A DNA stretch of 64,000 nt from an uncultured Candidatus Saccharibacteria bacterium (GCA_946408595.1 CAMJSX010000001.1:120356-184355); one strand, 5' to 3'. Positions 9,151 through 19,529 are shown, numbered from the stretch's first letter. Notes: generated by a model not told the origin, from the sequence alone. Numbers and translations: made by a program.

Positions 9151-9369
9151 ATGGCTATTAAAGTTACTAGAAAAGATCAGGGAGAAGCGAACGAGAACAT
9201 TATTCGCCGTTTCAACCGCAAAGTCCTTCAGAGCGGTATGATGCCTCTTAAGAAGTCGCAAATGCGTTTTTCAAAACCTATATCAAAGCGCGAACGCCGT
9301 CTTAAAGCTATCATTCGCGAAGCCCGCAAGGCCGAAAAGACTGAACGCATCAAGCTTGGCTTGAAATAA
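9151..9369 (+). CDS. rpsU: 30S ribosomal protein S21
   Basis: MAIKVTRKDQGEANENIIRRFNRKVLQSG; basic C-terminus; ATG at 9151. Confidence 0.8.
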   Translation: MAIKVTRKDQGEANENIIRRFNRKVLQSGMMPLKKSQMRFSKPISKRERRLKAIIREARKAEKTERIKLGLK

Positions 9370-9370
9370 C

Positions 9371-9399
9371 AAAATCTCCCCTTTAAGGGGAGATTTTTT
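9371..9399 (+). terminator. intrinsic terminator after rpsU
   Basis: AAAATCTCCCCTTtAAGGGGAGATTTTTT. Confidence 0.85.
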
Positions 9400-9426
9400 G
9401 TGCTATAATTTAATTAAAGGAGTAAT

Positions 9427-10020
9427 ATGATTATTTTATTTGGTTTAGCTGGTTCAGGTAAGGGAACACAAGGCAAGGCCTTGTCGGAGATTTTTGGATG
9501 GCGGGCTTTGTCGGTAGGGCAGGTGATTCGTGATACTGGTGAGTATGCTAACACGATTGATAAAGGGAACCTCATTCCAGATGAGGACGTGATTCGTTTG
9601 ATGACTAAGCAAATTGAAAAATCTGAGGCTGAAGGTTTTGATGTGATACTTGATGGCTATCCGCGCACGGAATACCAAGCCAAATGGTTGGTTGATCATA
9701 TGTCCGATAAATTAGACGGGGCCATAATTTTGGAAGTGCCAAAGGAAGAGCTTTACGAACGTTTGACGCTGCGTGGTCGTGATGATGATAAAGAAAAAGA
9801 AAGCATTGATCGGCGCTTTGAAATCTTTGAACAAAATATTTGTTCAATTTTACCTCTGTTGGAGGCCAAAAATATTCCAATTCGGCGAGTTGATGGCGTG
9901 GGTTCAATTGGTGAAGTGACCGACCGTTTGGTAGATGTTGTGAAAGAATTAAACCCTGATGCCACTGAGCAAGACGAAGACGTCAATGGTGACGAGATTG
10001 AAAAAAGCTACGGAGAATAG
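9427..10020 (+). CDS. adk: adenylate kinase
   Basis: LFGLAGSGKGTQGK, DGYPRTEYQ, GRDDD...RRFE. Confidence 0.88.
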   Translation: MIILFGLAGSGKGTQGKALSEIFGWRALSVGQVIRDTGEYANTIDKGNLIPDEDVIRLMTKQIEKSEAEGFDVILDGYPRTEYQAKWLVDHMSDKLDGAIILEVPKEELYERLTLRGRDDDKEKESIDRRFEIFEQNICSILPLLEAKNIPIRRVDGVGSIGEVTDRLVDVVKELNPDATEQDEDVNGDEIEKSYGE

Positions 10021-10021
10021 A

Positions 10022-10798
10022 ATGATTAATACTGAGAATAGTAGCCAGGACAAAGTCCAGGAAAAGATTGTCGCCATGCGTGAAGGCGGTAAGATTTTGG
10101 GTAATTTGCTGCGCGATTTGAAAGAGTATGTGAAACCGGGGGTGACTGGTAAGGAAATTGATGCTTGGGTGCGCAAGGAAATTGTTAAACGTGGTGCGAA
10201 GGTGGCTTATGATTTGTTGGATGAGGAATTCCCGGGAGCAATTTGTATTTCCGTGAATGATGAATTAGTGCATGGTGCGCCGAAGGACGAGCCGTTAGAG
10301 AAAGGCGACAAGGTTAGTTTTGATCTAGATATATATTATAAGGGTTACTTTACTGATTCGGCTTTTACGATGTTAGTAGGCGGTGAAGGTTCACCGGCCG
10401 TGAAGAAGATGATTAGTGTGACTGAATCCTCGATGTGGGAGGGTATTGAGCAAGTAAAGCCGGGCGCTACGATTGGTACGATTGGGCATGCGGTAGAGCA
10501 GGTTTTGAGAAAAGGTCATCTTGGCGTGATTGAAAATTATGTCGGTCACGGTATTGATAAGGAAATGCATTCAGCGCCGGAGGTACCAAATTATGGCAAG
10601 AAGGGCCACGGCTATAAACTAGTGGAAGGCGATACAATTTGTATTGAGCCGATGTCTTGTCTTGGTAAGCCGGCTAACCATATTGAGGGTGATGACAACT
10701 GGACTGTGAAGATGAATGACGGTAGCATTGGTTGCCATTGTGAACATACTGTGCTTGTGACGAAAGATGGTTTTGAAGTTTTGACTCTACCAGACTAG
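10022..10798 (+). CDS. map: methionine aminopeptidase
   Basis: VNDELVHGAP, DLDIYYKGYFTDSAFT, ENYVGHGIDKEMHSAPEVPN, EPMSC; ATG at 10022. Confidence 0.92.
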   Translation: MINTENSSQDKVQEKIVAMREGGKILGNLLRDLKEYVKPGVTGKEIDAWVRKEIVKRGAKVAYDLLDEEFPGAICISVNDELVHGAPKDEPLEKGDKVSFDLDIYYKGYFTDSAFTMLVGGEGSPAVKKMISVTESSMWEGIEQVKPGATIGTIGHAVEQVLRKGHLGVIENYVGHGIDKEMHSAPEVPNYGKKGHGYKLVEGDTICIEPMSCLGKPANHIEGDDNWTVKMNDGSIGCHCEHTVLVTKDGFEVLTLPD

Positions 10799-10816
10799 TT
10801 GTGCTATAATGAGCTT

Positions 10817-12055
10817 ATGGATAACGATAAACGCTTTGTAACCGGTCTTGATGTGGGCACCGAAAACGTCCGCGCTGTAATTGCTACAGTTGATAAAGAT
10901 AATCATATAGCAGTAGTTGGTTACAATGAAGGCAAGACCGCAGGTATGCGAAAGGGTATTCCGGCGAATTTGACTGGTCCGGCTGAATCTATTGATAAGA
11001 TGCTCGCTGAGGCAGAGCGAATGGCGGGTTACGAAGTGCGTTCGGCGTTTGTTTCGATTAATGGTTCACAAATTTTGTCTACTCATACTGAGGGTATGAT
11101 TGCCGTTGGTACGGTGGAGCACGAGATTAATGAGACTGATCTTGACCGAGTTGAAGATGTGGCGGTGACTGGCCGAATTCCGGCCAATCGCGATGTACTA
11201 GACGTGATTCCGCTTGAATATGCTTTAGACGGGCAGGCAGGGATTAAAGATCCGCTAGGGATGAGCGGGGCTCGTCTTGAAATGCGGGCAAATGTGATTT
11301 CTGCTCTGACTCCGAATTGCGACAATTTGAAGAAAGCGACTTTGTCTGCGGACGTGAATGCTGATCGTTTGGTCCCGAGTGCTGTTGCGGCAGCGAAGGC
11401 CGTGCTTTCTGAGCGTCAAAAAGAGAACGGTGTGGCGGTAGTTGATATGGGGGCAGCGACTACATCGATAGCAGTTTATGAAGAAGGCGATTTGCAATAT
11501 GTTGGTGTAGTGCCGGCAGGTTCGAACAATATCACTAATGATCTTGCTATCGTTCTAGCTATTGATCCTGATATGGCTGAGGAGATTAAGACTCGTTTTG
11601 TCACTGGTAGTTTTAATTCTGAGAAGAATCCCGTGATTCGCATTGGCAAGGAAGGCAAACTTGAGCGTGCTTTTGAGAGAAAAGAAGTCGAAGAAGTAGT
11701 GAAGGCTCGTTTGGAAGAAATCTTTACAGAAATTCGTAAGAAGTTGAAGTCTGCTCACTATGATCAACGTCTCCCAGAGGGAATTGTTTTGACTGGTGGC
11801 GGTGCCAAGATGCGTGATATTGAATTATTTGCTAAGCAAGTGCTAGAAGCGTCTGTGAAAATTGGCATACCACAAGATTTAGGTGGGGTCTCGGAGCCAA
11901 TTGCGAAGCCAGATTATGCTGTGGCTATTGGGCTTGCTAAACTTGCGGCTGAAAGCTTAGACCATCTTCCGTCCTCAAATAAGAAGAGCAAAAAATCTTC
12001 CAAACCATCTCTTAAAAAGCCTGGATTATTAAAAAAATTATTCAGCAAATTTTAA
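10817..12055 (+). CDS. ftsA: cell division protein FtsA
   Basis: FVTGLDVGTENVRAVIA, VVDMGAATTSIAVYEEG, GIVLTGGGAKMRDIE; precedes ftsZ. Confidence 0.92.
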   Translation: MDNDKRFVTGLDVGTENVRAVIATVDKDNHIAVVGYNEGKTAGMRKGIPANLTGPAESIDKMLAEAERMAGYEVRSAFVSINGSQILSTHTEGMIAVGTVEHEINETDLDRVEDVAVTGRIPANRDVLDVIPLEYALDGQAGIKDPLGMSGARLEMRANVISALTPNCDNLKKATLSADVNADRLVPSAVAAAKAVLSERQKENGVAVVDMGAATTSIAVYEEGDLQYVGVVPAGSNNITNDLAIVLAIDPDMAEEIKTRFVTGSFNSEKNPVIRIGKEGKLERAFERKEVEEVVKARLEEIFTEIRKKLKSAHYDQRLPEGIVLTGGGAKMRDIELFAKQVLEASVKIGIPQDLGGVSEPIAKPDYAVAIGLAKLAAESLDHLPSSNKKSKKSSKPSLKKPGLLKKLFSKF

Positions 12056-12113
12056 CTCTTGATTTAGAGACAATTTAGATATATACTAGTAGTATATAAA
12101 GCGAGGATTTATT

Positions 12114-13289
12114 ATGCCAGAAGTTAAACCGACAGAGGTGGAAAGCAAAGCAAGCATTAAAGTTGTGGGTGTAGGCGGTGCCGGAGGTTCCGCTGTTGAA
12201 AGAATGAAGGAAGTAGGGCTCACAGGTGTGGAATTTGTTGCCATCAATACTGATGCTCAGGCGCTTCATCACTCTTCAGCTGATGTTAAAGTTCATATTG
12301 GAAAAGGCCTTGGGGCTGGTGGCGATCCAGAAAAAGGTCGCGAAGCTGCCGAGGAAGGTAGGGAAGCCATTGATAAGGCTCTGGATGGTGCTGACATGGT
12401 ATTTATCACGCTTGGTGCTGGTGGTGGTACCGGTTCTGGCGCAGGTCCGATTGTGGCAGAAGAAGCTCGCAAGAAAGATATTTTGACTGTTGGCGTGGCG
12501 ACGAAGCCATTTACGTTTGAAGGTGCACGTCGTCGGGCGAATGCTGATTTAGCGATTGATAAGTTGGCTCGTCAAGTTGACGCATTGATTACAATTCCAA
12601 ACGATCGTTTGCTTCAGACGATTGATCCTCGTACTCCTCTGCTTGAAACCTTTAAGATTGCTGATGATGTTTTGCGTCAAGGTGTCCAAGGTATTTCTGA
12701 GCTAATTACTGAACATTCATTGATTAACCTCGACTTTGCGGATGTGAAAGCCATTATGAAGAACGCTGGTTCTGCACTCATGGGCATTGGTCGTGCTTCT
12801 GGTGAAAACCGTGCTGTGATTGCAGCTCAACAAGCCGTTGAGTCACCATTGATTGAGGTAAAGATTGAAGGTGCTCGTGGTGTGTTGTTTAGTGTGGCTG
12901 GTGGTTTTGATATGTCGATGAGCGAAGTCCAAGAAGCGGCAGAAGTGATTACTGGTGCAGTTTCGCCAGATGCCAACATTATCTTTGGTGCTTCTATCCG
13001 CCCAGAACTTGAAGATGAAATTGTGGTTACTGTAGTAGCAACTGGTTTTGATTCGGAATATTATAATAATGGCAATGAACAGCCAGTAGAGGAAGAACCA
13101 ATTTCTTCTTTCTCTAAAGATGAGAAACCTACTGCTGAGGTAAAGGATTTTGCAGCTGAAAGCAAATCTAATATGTGGGATTCAATTAAGAACGAGCCAA
13201 CACCTGAACCGGCTCCATCCGATGATGACGAAATGGATGTACCGCCTTCACTACGTGAGCGTTTGCGAGGCAAAAGAAAGAAAAACTAA
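12114..13289 (+). CDS. ftsZ: cell division protein FtsZ
   Basis: GVGGAGGSAVERM, GGGTGSGAGP, IPNDRLL. Confidence 0.97.
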   Translation: MPEVKPTEVESKASIKVVGVGGAGGSAVERMKEVGLTGVEFVAINTDAQALHHSSADVKVHIGKGLGAGGDPEKGREAAEEGREAIDKALDGADMVFITLGAGGGTGSGAGPIVAEEARKKDILTVGVATKPFTFEGARRRANADLAIDKLARQVDALITIPNDRLLQTIDPRTPLLETFKIADDVLRQGVQGISELITEHSLINLDFADVKAIMKNAGSALMGIGRASGENRAVIAAQQAVESPLIEVKIEGARGVLFSVAGGFDMSMSEVQEAAEVITGAVSPDANIIFGASIRPELEDEIVVTVVATGFDSEYYNNGNEQPVEEEPISSFSKDEKPTAEVKDFAAESKSNMWDSIKNEPTPEPAPSDDDEMDVPPSLRERLRGKRKKN

Positions 13290-13302
13290 ATAGGAGCGGG
13301 GC

Positions 13303-13755
13303 ATGGAATATAGATTCCGAATTGGCGATAGCAAAGTGTTAGAGAGTAGGGAAACTCTCGATGGCACGATGATTCGCCGTCGTCGTGAGTCTACTGATGG
13401 TCACCGTTTCACCACCTACGAAAGAATTGAGCTTCCGCCACTTACCGTATTAAAACGGAGTGGCAATAAAGAAATTTATGATCGCGACAAGCTACTTTTA
13501 GCTGTGAAGCGCAGCGTTGGTAAGTTCTTTAATTCTGAGCTTGAGATTGAAGATGTCGTGACGCGCGCTACGGATATTTTGTATTCTTATAATACCGATC
13601 AAGTGAGTTCTAAACAAATTGGTGAGGCAGTTCTTGACGTACTTGCTGAGGTAAATGAAGTTGCCTATGTGCGTTTTGCTTCTGTATTTCGCGAATTTAA
13701 GACTCTCGAGGACTTTGAAAAAATATTGAAGGAGCAAAAAGAGAAGAAAAAATGA
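13303..13755 (+). CDS. nrdR: NrdR-like ATP-cone regulator lacking zinc-ribbon cysteines
   Basis: RRRRES...HRFTTYERIELPPLTVLKRSG...YDRDKLLLAVKRSV...EVAYVRFASVFREFKTLEDFEKIL; no CxxC in the N-terminus. Confidence 0.8.
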   Translation: MEYRFRIGDSKVLESRETLDGTMIRRRRESTDGHRFTTYERIELPPLTVLKRSGNKEIYDRDKLLLAVKRSVGKFFNSELEIEDVVTRATDILYSYNTDQVSSKQIGEAVLDVLAEVNEVAYVRFASVFREFKTLEDFEKILKEQKEKKK

Positions 13756-14006
13756 GGGTGGTTTGTATTTATAAGGATAGGCAGGACTATACCAGAAGTG
13801 TTGAGGAGTGGCTGGAGAATTTTCGCCGTCAGACTGGCCATGAGATCGAGACAATGGACCCAGATAAAAATACTGGGTTTTGTGAGGCGTACGATATAGT
13901 TGAGTTCCCGACGATTATTGCGCTTGGCAATACTGGTGAAGTACGGAACATCTGGCGTGGGCGGACTTTACCGCTGATGAATGAAGTGCTATACTACGTA
14001 ATTTAA
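13752..14006 (+). CDS. thioredoxin-like fold protein without CxxC
   Basis: 84 aa; EFPTIIALGNTGEVRNIWRGRTL resembles a thioredoxin C-terminal half. Confidence 0.45.
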   Translation: MRVVCIYKDRQDYTRSVEEWLENFRRQTGHEIETMDPDKNTGFCEAYDIVEFPTIIALGNTGEVRNIWRGRTLPLMNEVLYYVI

Positions 14007-14074
14007 CCTTGACTTTTATGGGGGAAGTGTTATTATAAAAGCATAAGTATTAAAAATAAGAAGGCCATACAAAC

Positions 14075-15730
14075 ATGTACAGCAATAATAGGATACTTAA
14101 TGCTTTAGCCGGCGTGCTTTTGTCGATGGTTTCTTTTTCGGTACTGATTTTGACTTTGCCGAGTGCCAAGGCTAGTGATAGTGTGGTCGATAATGTAACT
14201 ATCAACGTCCCAGTCTCCTGTTCTATGTCCGCTACTGGTAATAACTCACATAATGCCACTGTCCAGAATGGTGCTACAGTCAGTGATATCGGAACCACTA
14301 ACATTAAAGTCATATGTAATGATAACTCCGGCTATGCCATCTATGCCATAGGCTATACTGATGATACCTATGGTAAAACTGTATTAACAAGTTCAACACT
14401 AGGTTCTACTCACGATATCATTACATCATCTACTGTTACTACTGGTACCTCATCCTGGGCTATGAAACTAACAGCTACATCAGGAACCTATGCTCCTACT
14501 ATTGTTACTGACTATGCATCCTATCATGCAGTACCAGCAGAATATACTAAAGTAGCCTATCTCACTTCTTCTACTGACACTGGCAACAATGCTACTGGCT
14601 CTAATCTCACTACTACCTATAGAACCTACATCTCCCAAACTCAGCCTGCGGGAACCTATGTAGGGCAGGTGAAGTATACGTTGGTGCATCCGAATGGAGA
14701 ATTTCCGATGCCAAATAATCTAGTTGGTACAACTTTGAGGTTCAATGAGCATATTGATGTGGAATCGTTGGTCCCCGTTCTTGATAGTATGTCGGCCAAT
14801 GGTGTAAATTTACGATTTGCTGTAAAAGTTACACCCGCTGATTTATGTGCTCTGTTCGAAATACCAGCTACTGGCATTACGACCTGGAGTCAGTTCGTTG
14901 ATTCTTTACCTACCGTTTTAGCTTCTGCTGGTGCGACAGACATCCAATCTAATATGCATATAATAAATGAGGATCAATCTTATTCGTATTTAGATTATAC
15001 AGGGTTCTATGTTTTTAATTCTCCAGAATACTATCTATACTATAATATGCATGGAGGTAGTGAGGACACAAGCAATTGGTTATATATACCAGCCTCCACT
15101 GGCTCTATGTCTTTTACTCTTAACAATGAATCATACGGTTTTAATTCGTTTAGAGATTTAATTGGCGGATTTGCCAATGGTGCTTGGGTGAGCGAACAAT
15201 ACTATGGGTGGGATGGAGGTGTTTGGGGTGGTGAATTATTCCGTACAATTAGTATTTATGGAGGTGATGACGTTACTAATCCAGCGCTTATCCAGTGGTT
15301 GAATGATAATGCTACGTTATTGTACATTGAGGATTCTCCTGCTAATAAGACCTGGACGTTTAATGAATATGCGCCATCTGATCCTGATATGGAATGGGAC
15401 GTTACGGGGACAATTTATAGTAATCAGTATTCGGCTTACCACTTCGATTTAATTGATACAAATTTAGATTATGGGGTGCCTATATGGAGCTTTTATTACT
15501 ATGATACTACTGCTCCGTATGAGGCTTGGGATGGTTTTATATATTTGCCGGAAGATTTAAATATACCGGAAAGTGGTATAGATTACACCGCTGGCTGGTA
15601 TTTCGGAAATGGCCAAAGACCAGCACAATATGTACAGGTTTCGCCGCCAACTATTACACTTCAGGGTGGAGAAGACTTATATAACCCAGCTTTCATTTCG
15701 TGGTTACGTGAGAATGCGACTTCTAATTAG
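14075..15730 (+). CDS. secreted Ser/Thr/Asn-rich surface protein
   Basis: N-terminal signal peptide (ALAGVLLSMVSFSVLILTLPSAKA); beta-rich repetitive sequence; 551 aa. Confidence 0.65.
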   Translation: MYSNNRILNALAGVLLSMVSFSVLILTLPSAKASDSVVDNVTINVPVSCSMSATGNNSHNATVQNGATVSDIGTTNIKVICNDNSGYAIYAIGYTDDTYGKTVLTSSTLGSTHDIITSSTVTTGTSSWAMKLTATSGTYAPTIVTDYASYHAVPAEYTKVAYLTSSTDTGNNATGSNLTTTYRTYISQTQPAGTYVGQVKYTLVHPNGEFPMPNNLVGTTLRFNEHIDVESLVPVLDSMSANGVNLRFAVKVTPADLCALFEIPATGITTWSQFVDSLPTVLASAGATDIQSNMHIINEDQSYSYLDYTGFYVFNSPEYYLYYNMHGGSEDTSNWLYIPASTGSMSFTLNNESYGFNSFRDLIGGFANGAWVSEQYYGWDGGVWGGELFRTISIYGGDDVTNPALIQWLNDNATLLYIEDSPANKTWTFNEYAPSDPDMEWDVTGTIYSNQYSAYHFDLIDTNLDYGVPIWSFYYYDTTAPYEAWDGFIYLPEDLNIPESGIDYTAGWYFGNGQRPAQYVQVSPPTITLQGGEDLYNPAFISWLRENATSN

Positions 15731-15849
15731 CTTTTGATTCTTGAATTTATACTAGTGGTGGTAGTAAGAGCACCGGTCGGTTAGTGCGTTGCGTTGTGCA
15801 GTAACCTTTGTTTCTCGCCTTTTTTCTAAACTTATGTTATACTTACGAT

Positions 15850-16017
15850 GTAAGGCGTTTTAGCAGCTATCACCTGCAAGCCGGCGGAAGAAAGGGAATA
15901 ACCCGATTAGACCCGCTCGTGAATCCGCGTGAGAGATAAATTAAGTGCTGGCAGTAGCCAGAAATTGGATGGTACCGCTTCTAAAGGAGTTCCAATGGCA
16001 AAACCATTGGATTTTTT
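15850..16017 (+). promoter_or_regulatory. T-box riboswitch controlling ileS
   Basis: T-box core TTGGATGGTACCGC (15966-15978), candidate specifier ATC (15869-15871), antiterminator ATTGGA/TCCAAT overlapping terminator TCCAATGG-caaaa-CCATTGGA-TTTTTT; TGTTATACT upstream. Confidence 0.85.
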
Positions 16018-16034
16018 AATTTAAAGGAGACCAA

Positions 16035-18977
16035 ATGAAATACCAAGCGGGCACACGAAGAAAGGCTATCGAATACGAGAAGGCTCTCGTAGATTGGTGG
16101 AAGAAGAATCAAACCTTCGAGAAGTCGGTTGAGAACCGACCGATTGACAAATCTTACGTTTTTTATGATGGTCCTCCGTTTATTACTGGTAATCCGCATC
16201 ATGGTACGTTGCTTAGTTCAATCGTGAAAGATGCTGTGCCACGCTACTGGACCATGAATGGTTACCGTGTGGAGCGAAGATGGGGTTGGGACTGCCATGG
16301 TCTCCCGGCAGAGAACTTCGTCGAAAAGCAACTTGGTATTACTGATCGTCGTGAAATTGGCACTAAGTGGTCGCTTGAGGATTATATTATTAAAGCGCGT
16401 GAGTCCATGGTGGCGAATTCCGAGACTTGGCGCTCGACTATTGACCGCATTGGCCGCTGGGTGGATTTTGATAATTGTTACCGCACGATGAACAAAGATT
16501 TTATGGAATCCGTGTGGTGGGCGTTCAAAAAATTATACGAAGCGGGTAAAATATATGAAGGCCGTAAGGTTCTGATGTATGATACGAAGTTTGCGACGCC
16601 GGTTTCTAAGGCTGAGGTGACCATGGATAACGACGCTTATCAGACCGTGACTGACCCTTCAGCTTACGTGAAATTCAGATTAAAAGGTGCGGAGAATACC
16701 TACTTTCTAGCTTGGACGACTACGCCATGGACGTTGCCGGCCAATATGGCACTCGCTATCAGCCCGGACTTAGATTATGGAGTCTATAATATTGATGGCG
16801 AACAATATATTTTGGCTACAGAGCGTGCAAAAGTTTTGTTCAAAGATGTGAAGCCAACGCAGGCTTTTAAAGGTGCGCACTTTGTGGGTCAAAAGTATGA
16901 GCCAATTATAAAAGTCGCGGATGGTTTGTTTGACTTAGGCCTACGTGGTGATAAAGGCACGATTACTCGTCCGGATACTTATACGGTACTGCTGGGTGAT
17001 TTTGTTTCGGCCGAGGATGGTACGGGCATTGTTCATATTGCTCCGGCTTATGGTGAAGACGATTATGCGCTGGCTCAGAAATACGAGCTGGATTTCGTGG
17101 ATTGTCTGGATGAAAATGGCTACTATCTTCCTGATATGGCAGAGGAGCTCCATGCACTTGGGGTACGTGATACCGACGAACACGGTATTCAGGCCTGGGC
17201 GGGTAATAAATTCATTGCTAAGGTGCTCGAAGAGAAGGGGATTATTTATAAGATTGAGTATATTCAGCACGAATACCCGTTTAATCCACGTTCTAAAGAG
17301 CGGATTATGTACCGGGCGTTTCCGTCTTGGTTCTTTGATATTGAGAACCAGAAGCCTCTGATGCTGGCGGAAAACGAGAATATCAACTGGTTCCCGGATT
17401 ATTTAAAACACGGCCGTTTTGCAAAGAATATCGAACAGGCGCCAGATTGGAATTTGTCGCGCGATCGCTTTTGGGCGACGGCAATGCCGGTATGGAAGGG
17501 CGATAGGGGGTCCATTAAGGTAGTGGGTTCTTATGATGAACTTTATGAGCTGTCTGGTAAGCGCCTTGAGGATTATCACCGTCCATGGGTGGATGCGATA
17601 GAGTTTGATATCGACGGGGAGCATTTTACACGGATTGAGAAGGTGCTAGATTGCTGGTTTGAATCCGGCTCGATGCCGTTTGCGCAGCTCCACTATCCGT
17701 TTGAGAACAAAGAGAAGTTTGAACGTAACTATCCGGCTGATTTCATTGTGGAATATGTCGGGCAGGTGCGGGCTTGGTTCTATTATGTGCATGCGGTGAA
17801 TACGGCGTTGGCTGAGATTGGCGCCTTTGGTGAGAAGGCTAAAAATGGTGCTAAAAATGCTTACAAAAATGTGATCACCACTGGCACACTGGCTGGGAAT
17901 GATGGTCGCAAAATGAGTAAGTCGCTTGGCAATTACACTGATCCGAATATCTTGATGGACCAGTATTCTGCCGATGCTTTGCGGTTCTTGCTACTGAGCT
18001 CCCCGGTGCTTTCTGGCGAGGATTTTGCGTTGCTTGATAAAGATGTCTCTGATGTCAGTCGTAAGCTAGCGATGCTTTGGAATGTGTACGACTTCTTTAC
18101 GACTTATGCCGAGATTGAGGGGATTGATAGCGATGGTTTGAAACTGGACGCTAAGAATCCTCTGGATGCTTGGATTGTCTCCCGTGCTTATCAGCTTCGT
18201 GATGCCATTACTGAGGGAATGGAAGAATATAATATCCCGAAGGCGCTTGAGGACGTTTTAACGTTCATTGACGATCTTTCCAACTGGTTTGTGCGTCGTT
18301 CGCGTCGTCGTTTCTCTAAAAATGAGGACGAGCAGGATAAAATGGCGGCCTTTGCCACGCTTTACTATATATTAATATATATAGCTAAGCTGTTGGCGCC
18401 GTTTACGCCGTTCTTGTCAGAGGAGCTATATCAGAAGATGACTGGTAGTGGTGAGTCTATCCATCTCCTAGACTGGCCAGAAGCGGGCGTGATTGACACC
18501 GAGGTGCTTGACCAGATGTCTCGTACCCGTCAGATTATTACCGATGCATTGGCGCTTCGGATGCAAAAAACCGATACCGAAGACCAAATTAAGGTACGTC
18601 AGCCTTTGTCTAAACTAGTTTATACTGGCGATAAGCTGCCGGATTTCTATGAGCAGATAATTATGGATGAAGTAAACGTGAAGAAGGTCGAAAACGGCTC
18701 AGAATTCACGCTTGATAAGACGCTGACCGAGGAGCTAAAGAGGGAAGGGTATGCCCGTGACCTGATTCGTGCTATCCAGTCGGCTCGTAAGAATGCTAAG
18801 CTGAATATGGATGATCGGATTAGGTTGTCGCTGTCGATTGACCTTCCAGCTGGTTTTGAAGGATTAGTATTATCTGAGGTACTAGCTGATTCGTTTGAGA
18901 AGGGAGCTAACTACGCTCACGATGAGATTGCTAAGGTTTCCGGCGAAAATGTCACGATTTCATTAGAAAAAATATAA
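16035..18977 (+). CDS. ileS: isoleucyl-tRNA synthetase
   Basis: GPPFITGNPHHGTLL, WGWDCHGLPAENFVEK, GRKMSKSLGNYTDP. Confidence 0.96.
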   Translation: MKYQAGTRRKAIEYEKALVDWWKKNQTFEKSVENRPIDKSYVFYDGPPFITGNPHHGTLLSSIVKDAVPRYWTMNGYRVERRWGWDCHGLPAENFVEKQLGITDRREIGTKWSLEDYIIKARESMVANSETWRSTIDRIGRWVDFDNCYRTMNKDFMESVWWAFKKLYEAGKIYEGRKVLMYDTKFATPVSKAEVTMDNDAYQTVTDPSAYVKFRLKGAENTYFLAWTTTPWTLPANMALAISPDLDYGVYNIDGEQYILATERAKVLFKDVKPTQAFKGAHFVGQKYEPIIKVADGLFDLGLRGDKGTITRPDTYTVLLGDFVSAEDGTGIVHIAPAYGEDDYALAQKYELDFVDCLDENGYYLPDMAEELHALGVRDTDEHGIQAWAGNKFIAKVLEEKGIIYKIEYIQHEYPFNPRSKERIMYRAFPSWFFDIENQKPLMLAENENINWFPDYLKHGRFAKNIEQAPDWNLSRDRFWATAMPVWKGDRGSIKVVGSYDELYELSGKRLEDYHRPWVDAIEFDIDGEHFTRIEKVLDCWFESGSMPFAQLHYPFENKEKFERNYPADFIVEYVGQVRAWFYYVHAVNTALAEIGAFGEKAKNGAKNAYKNVITTGTLAGNDGRKMSKSLGNYTDPNILMDQYSADALRFLLLSSPVLSGEDFALLDKDVSDVSRKLAMLWNVYDFFTTYAEIEGIDSDGLKLDAKNPLDAWIVSRAYQLRDAITEGMEEYNIPKALEDVLTFIDDLSNWFVRRSRRRFSKNEDEQDKMAAFATLYYILIYIAKLLAPFTPFLSEELYQKMTGSGESIHLLDWPEAGVIDTEVLDQMSRTRQIITDALALRMQKTDTEDQIKVRQPLSKLVYTGDKLPDFYEQIIMDEVNVKKVENGSEFTLDKTLTEELKREGYARDLIRAIQSARKNAKLNMDDRIRLSLSIDLPAGFEGLVLSEVLADSFEKGANYAHDEIAKVSGENVTISLEKI

Positions 18978-19191
18978 TAATAAACTTATTCTTGTTTACG
19001 GTTCGTATCGCGCCAGGACTGGATTTTTAATATTTTTACCTCTGTAAATTTGACAAAAAGGTGAAAAATAAGCATAAACACTATTGACTTTTTTGCGAAA
19101 GTGTGCTATACTGAAAATAAGTTAGAAAATAAAATAAAAATTCTAACAAATAAACAAAAATAAAAACTAACCAAAACAAAAAGGAAACAAT

Positions 19192-19356
19192 ATGGCGAAT
19201 ATAAACACCTACAAAATACCAAATTTTGAGTACTATAACGATGAAGCTAGCTATGCCTCGCCAACAGAAACTAGCGAAGAAGCTACCGAGATGATTAGGA
19301 AGGCCAAGTCTAGAAATATTAAATTAGGTAAGGCCGCCATATTCGGTAACTTATAA
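19192..19356 (+). CDS. 54-aa small protein MANINTYKIPNFEYYNDEASYASPTETSEEATEMIRKAKSRNIKLGKAAIFGNL
   Basis: Upstream TTGACT-17-TATACT promoter, AAGGAAAC before ATG, clean stop; below the 60-aa cutoff of the ORF track. Confidence 0.6.
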   Translation: MANINTYKIPNFEYYNDEASYASPTETSEEATEMIRKAKSRNIKLGKAAIFGNL

Positions 19357-19397
19357 CCTCTGCTAAATAGCAGTTTACTCTAGAAAGGAGTTGTACC

Positions 19398-19496
19398 TTG
19401 AAAGAAAAAATATCAAATTTAACATGGAGGATTGCCAATGTAAATAATTTACAATTAGTTTACGAAGTCGCAGTTATTATCGTTAACTCTATGTAA
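19398..19496 (+). CDS. 32-aa candidate small protein (TTG start) MKEKISNLTWRIANVNNLQLVYEVAVIIVNSM
   Basis: GAAAGGAG seven bases before TTG; terminator 34 bp downstream. Confidence 0.45.
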   Translation: MKEKISNLTWRIANVNNLQLVYEVAVIIVNSM

Positions 19497-19529
19497 AAAC
19501 AATATAAAACTACTAGCCATAAAAGTAAA

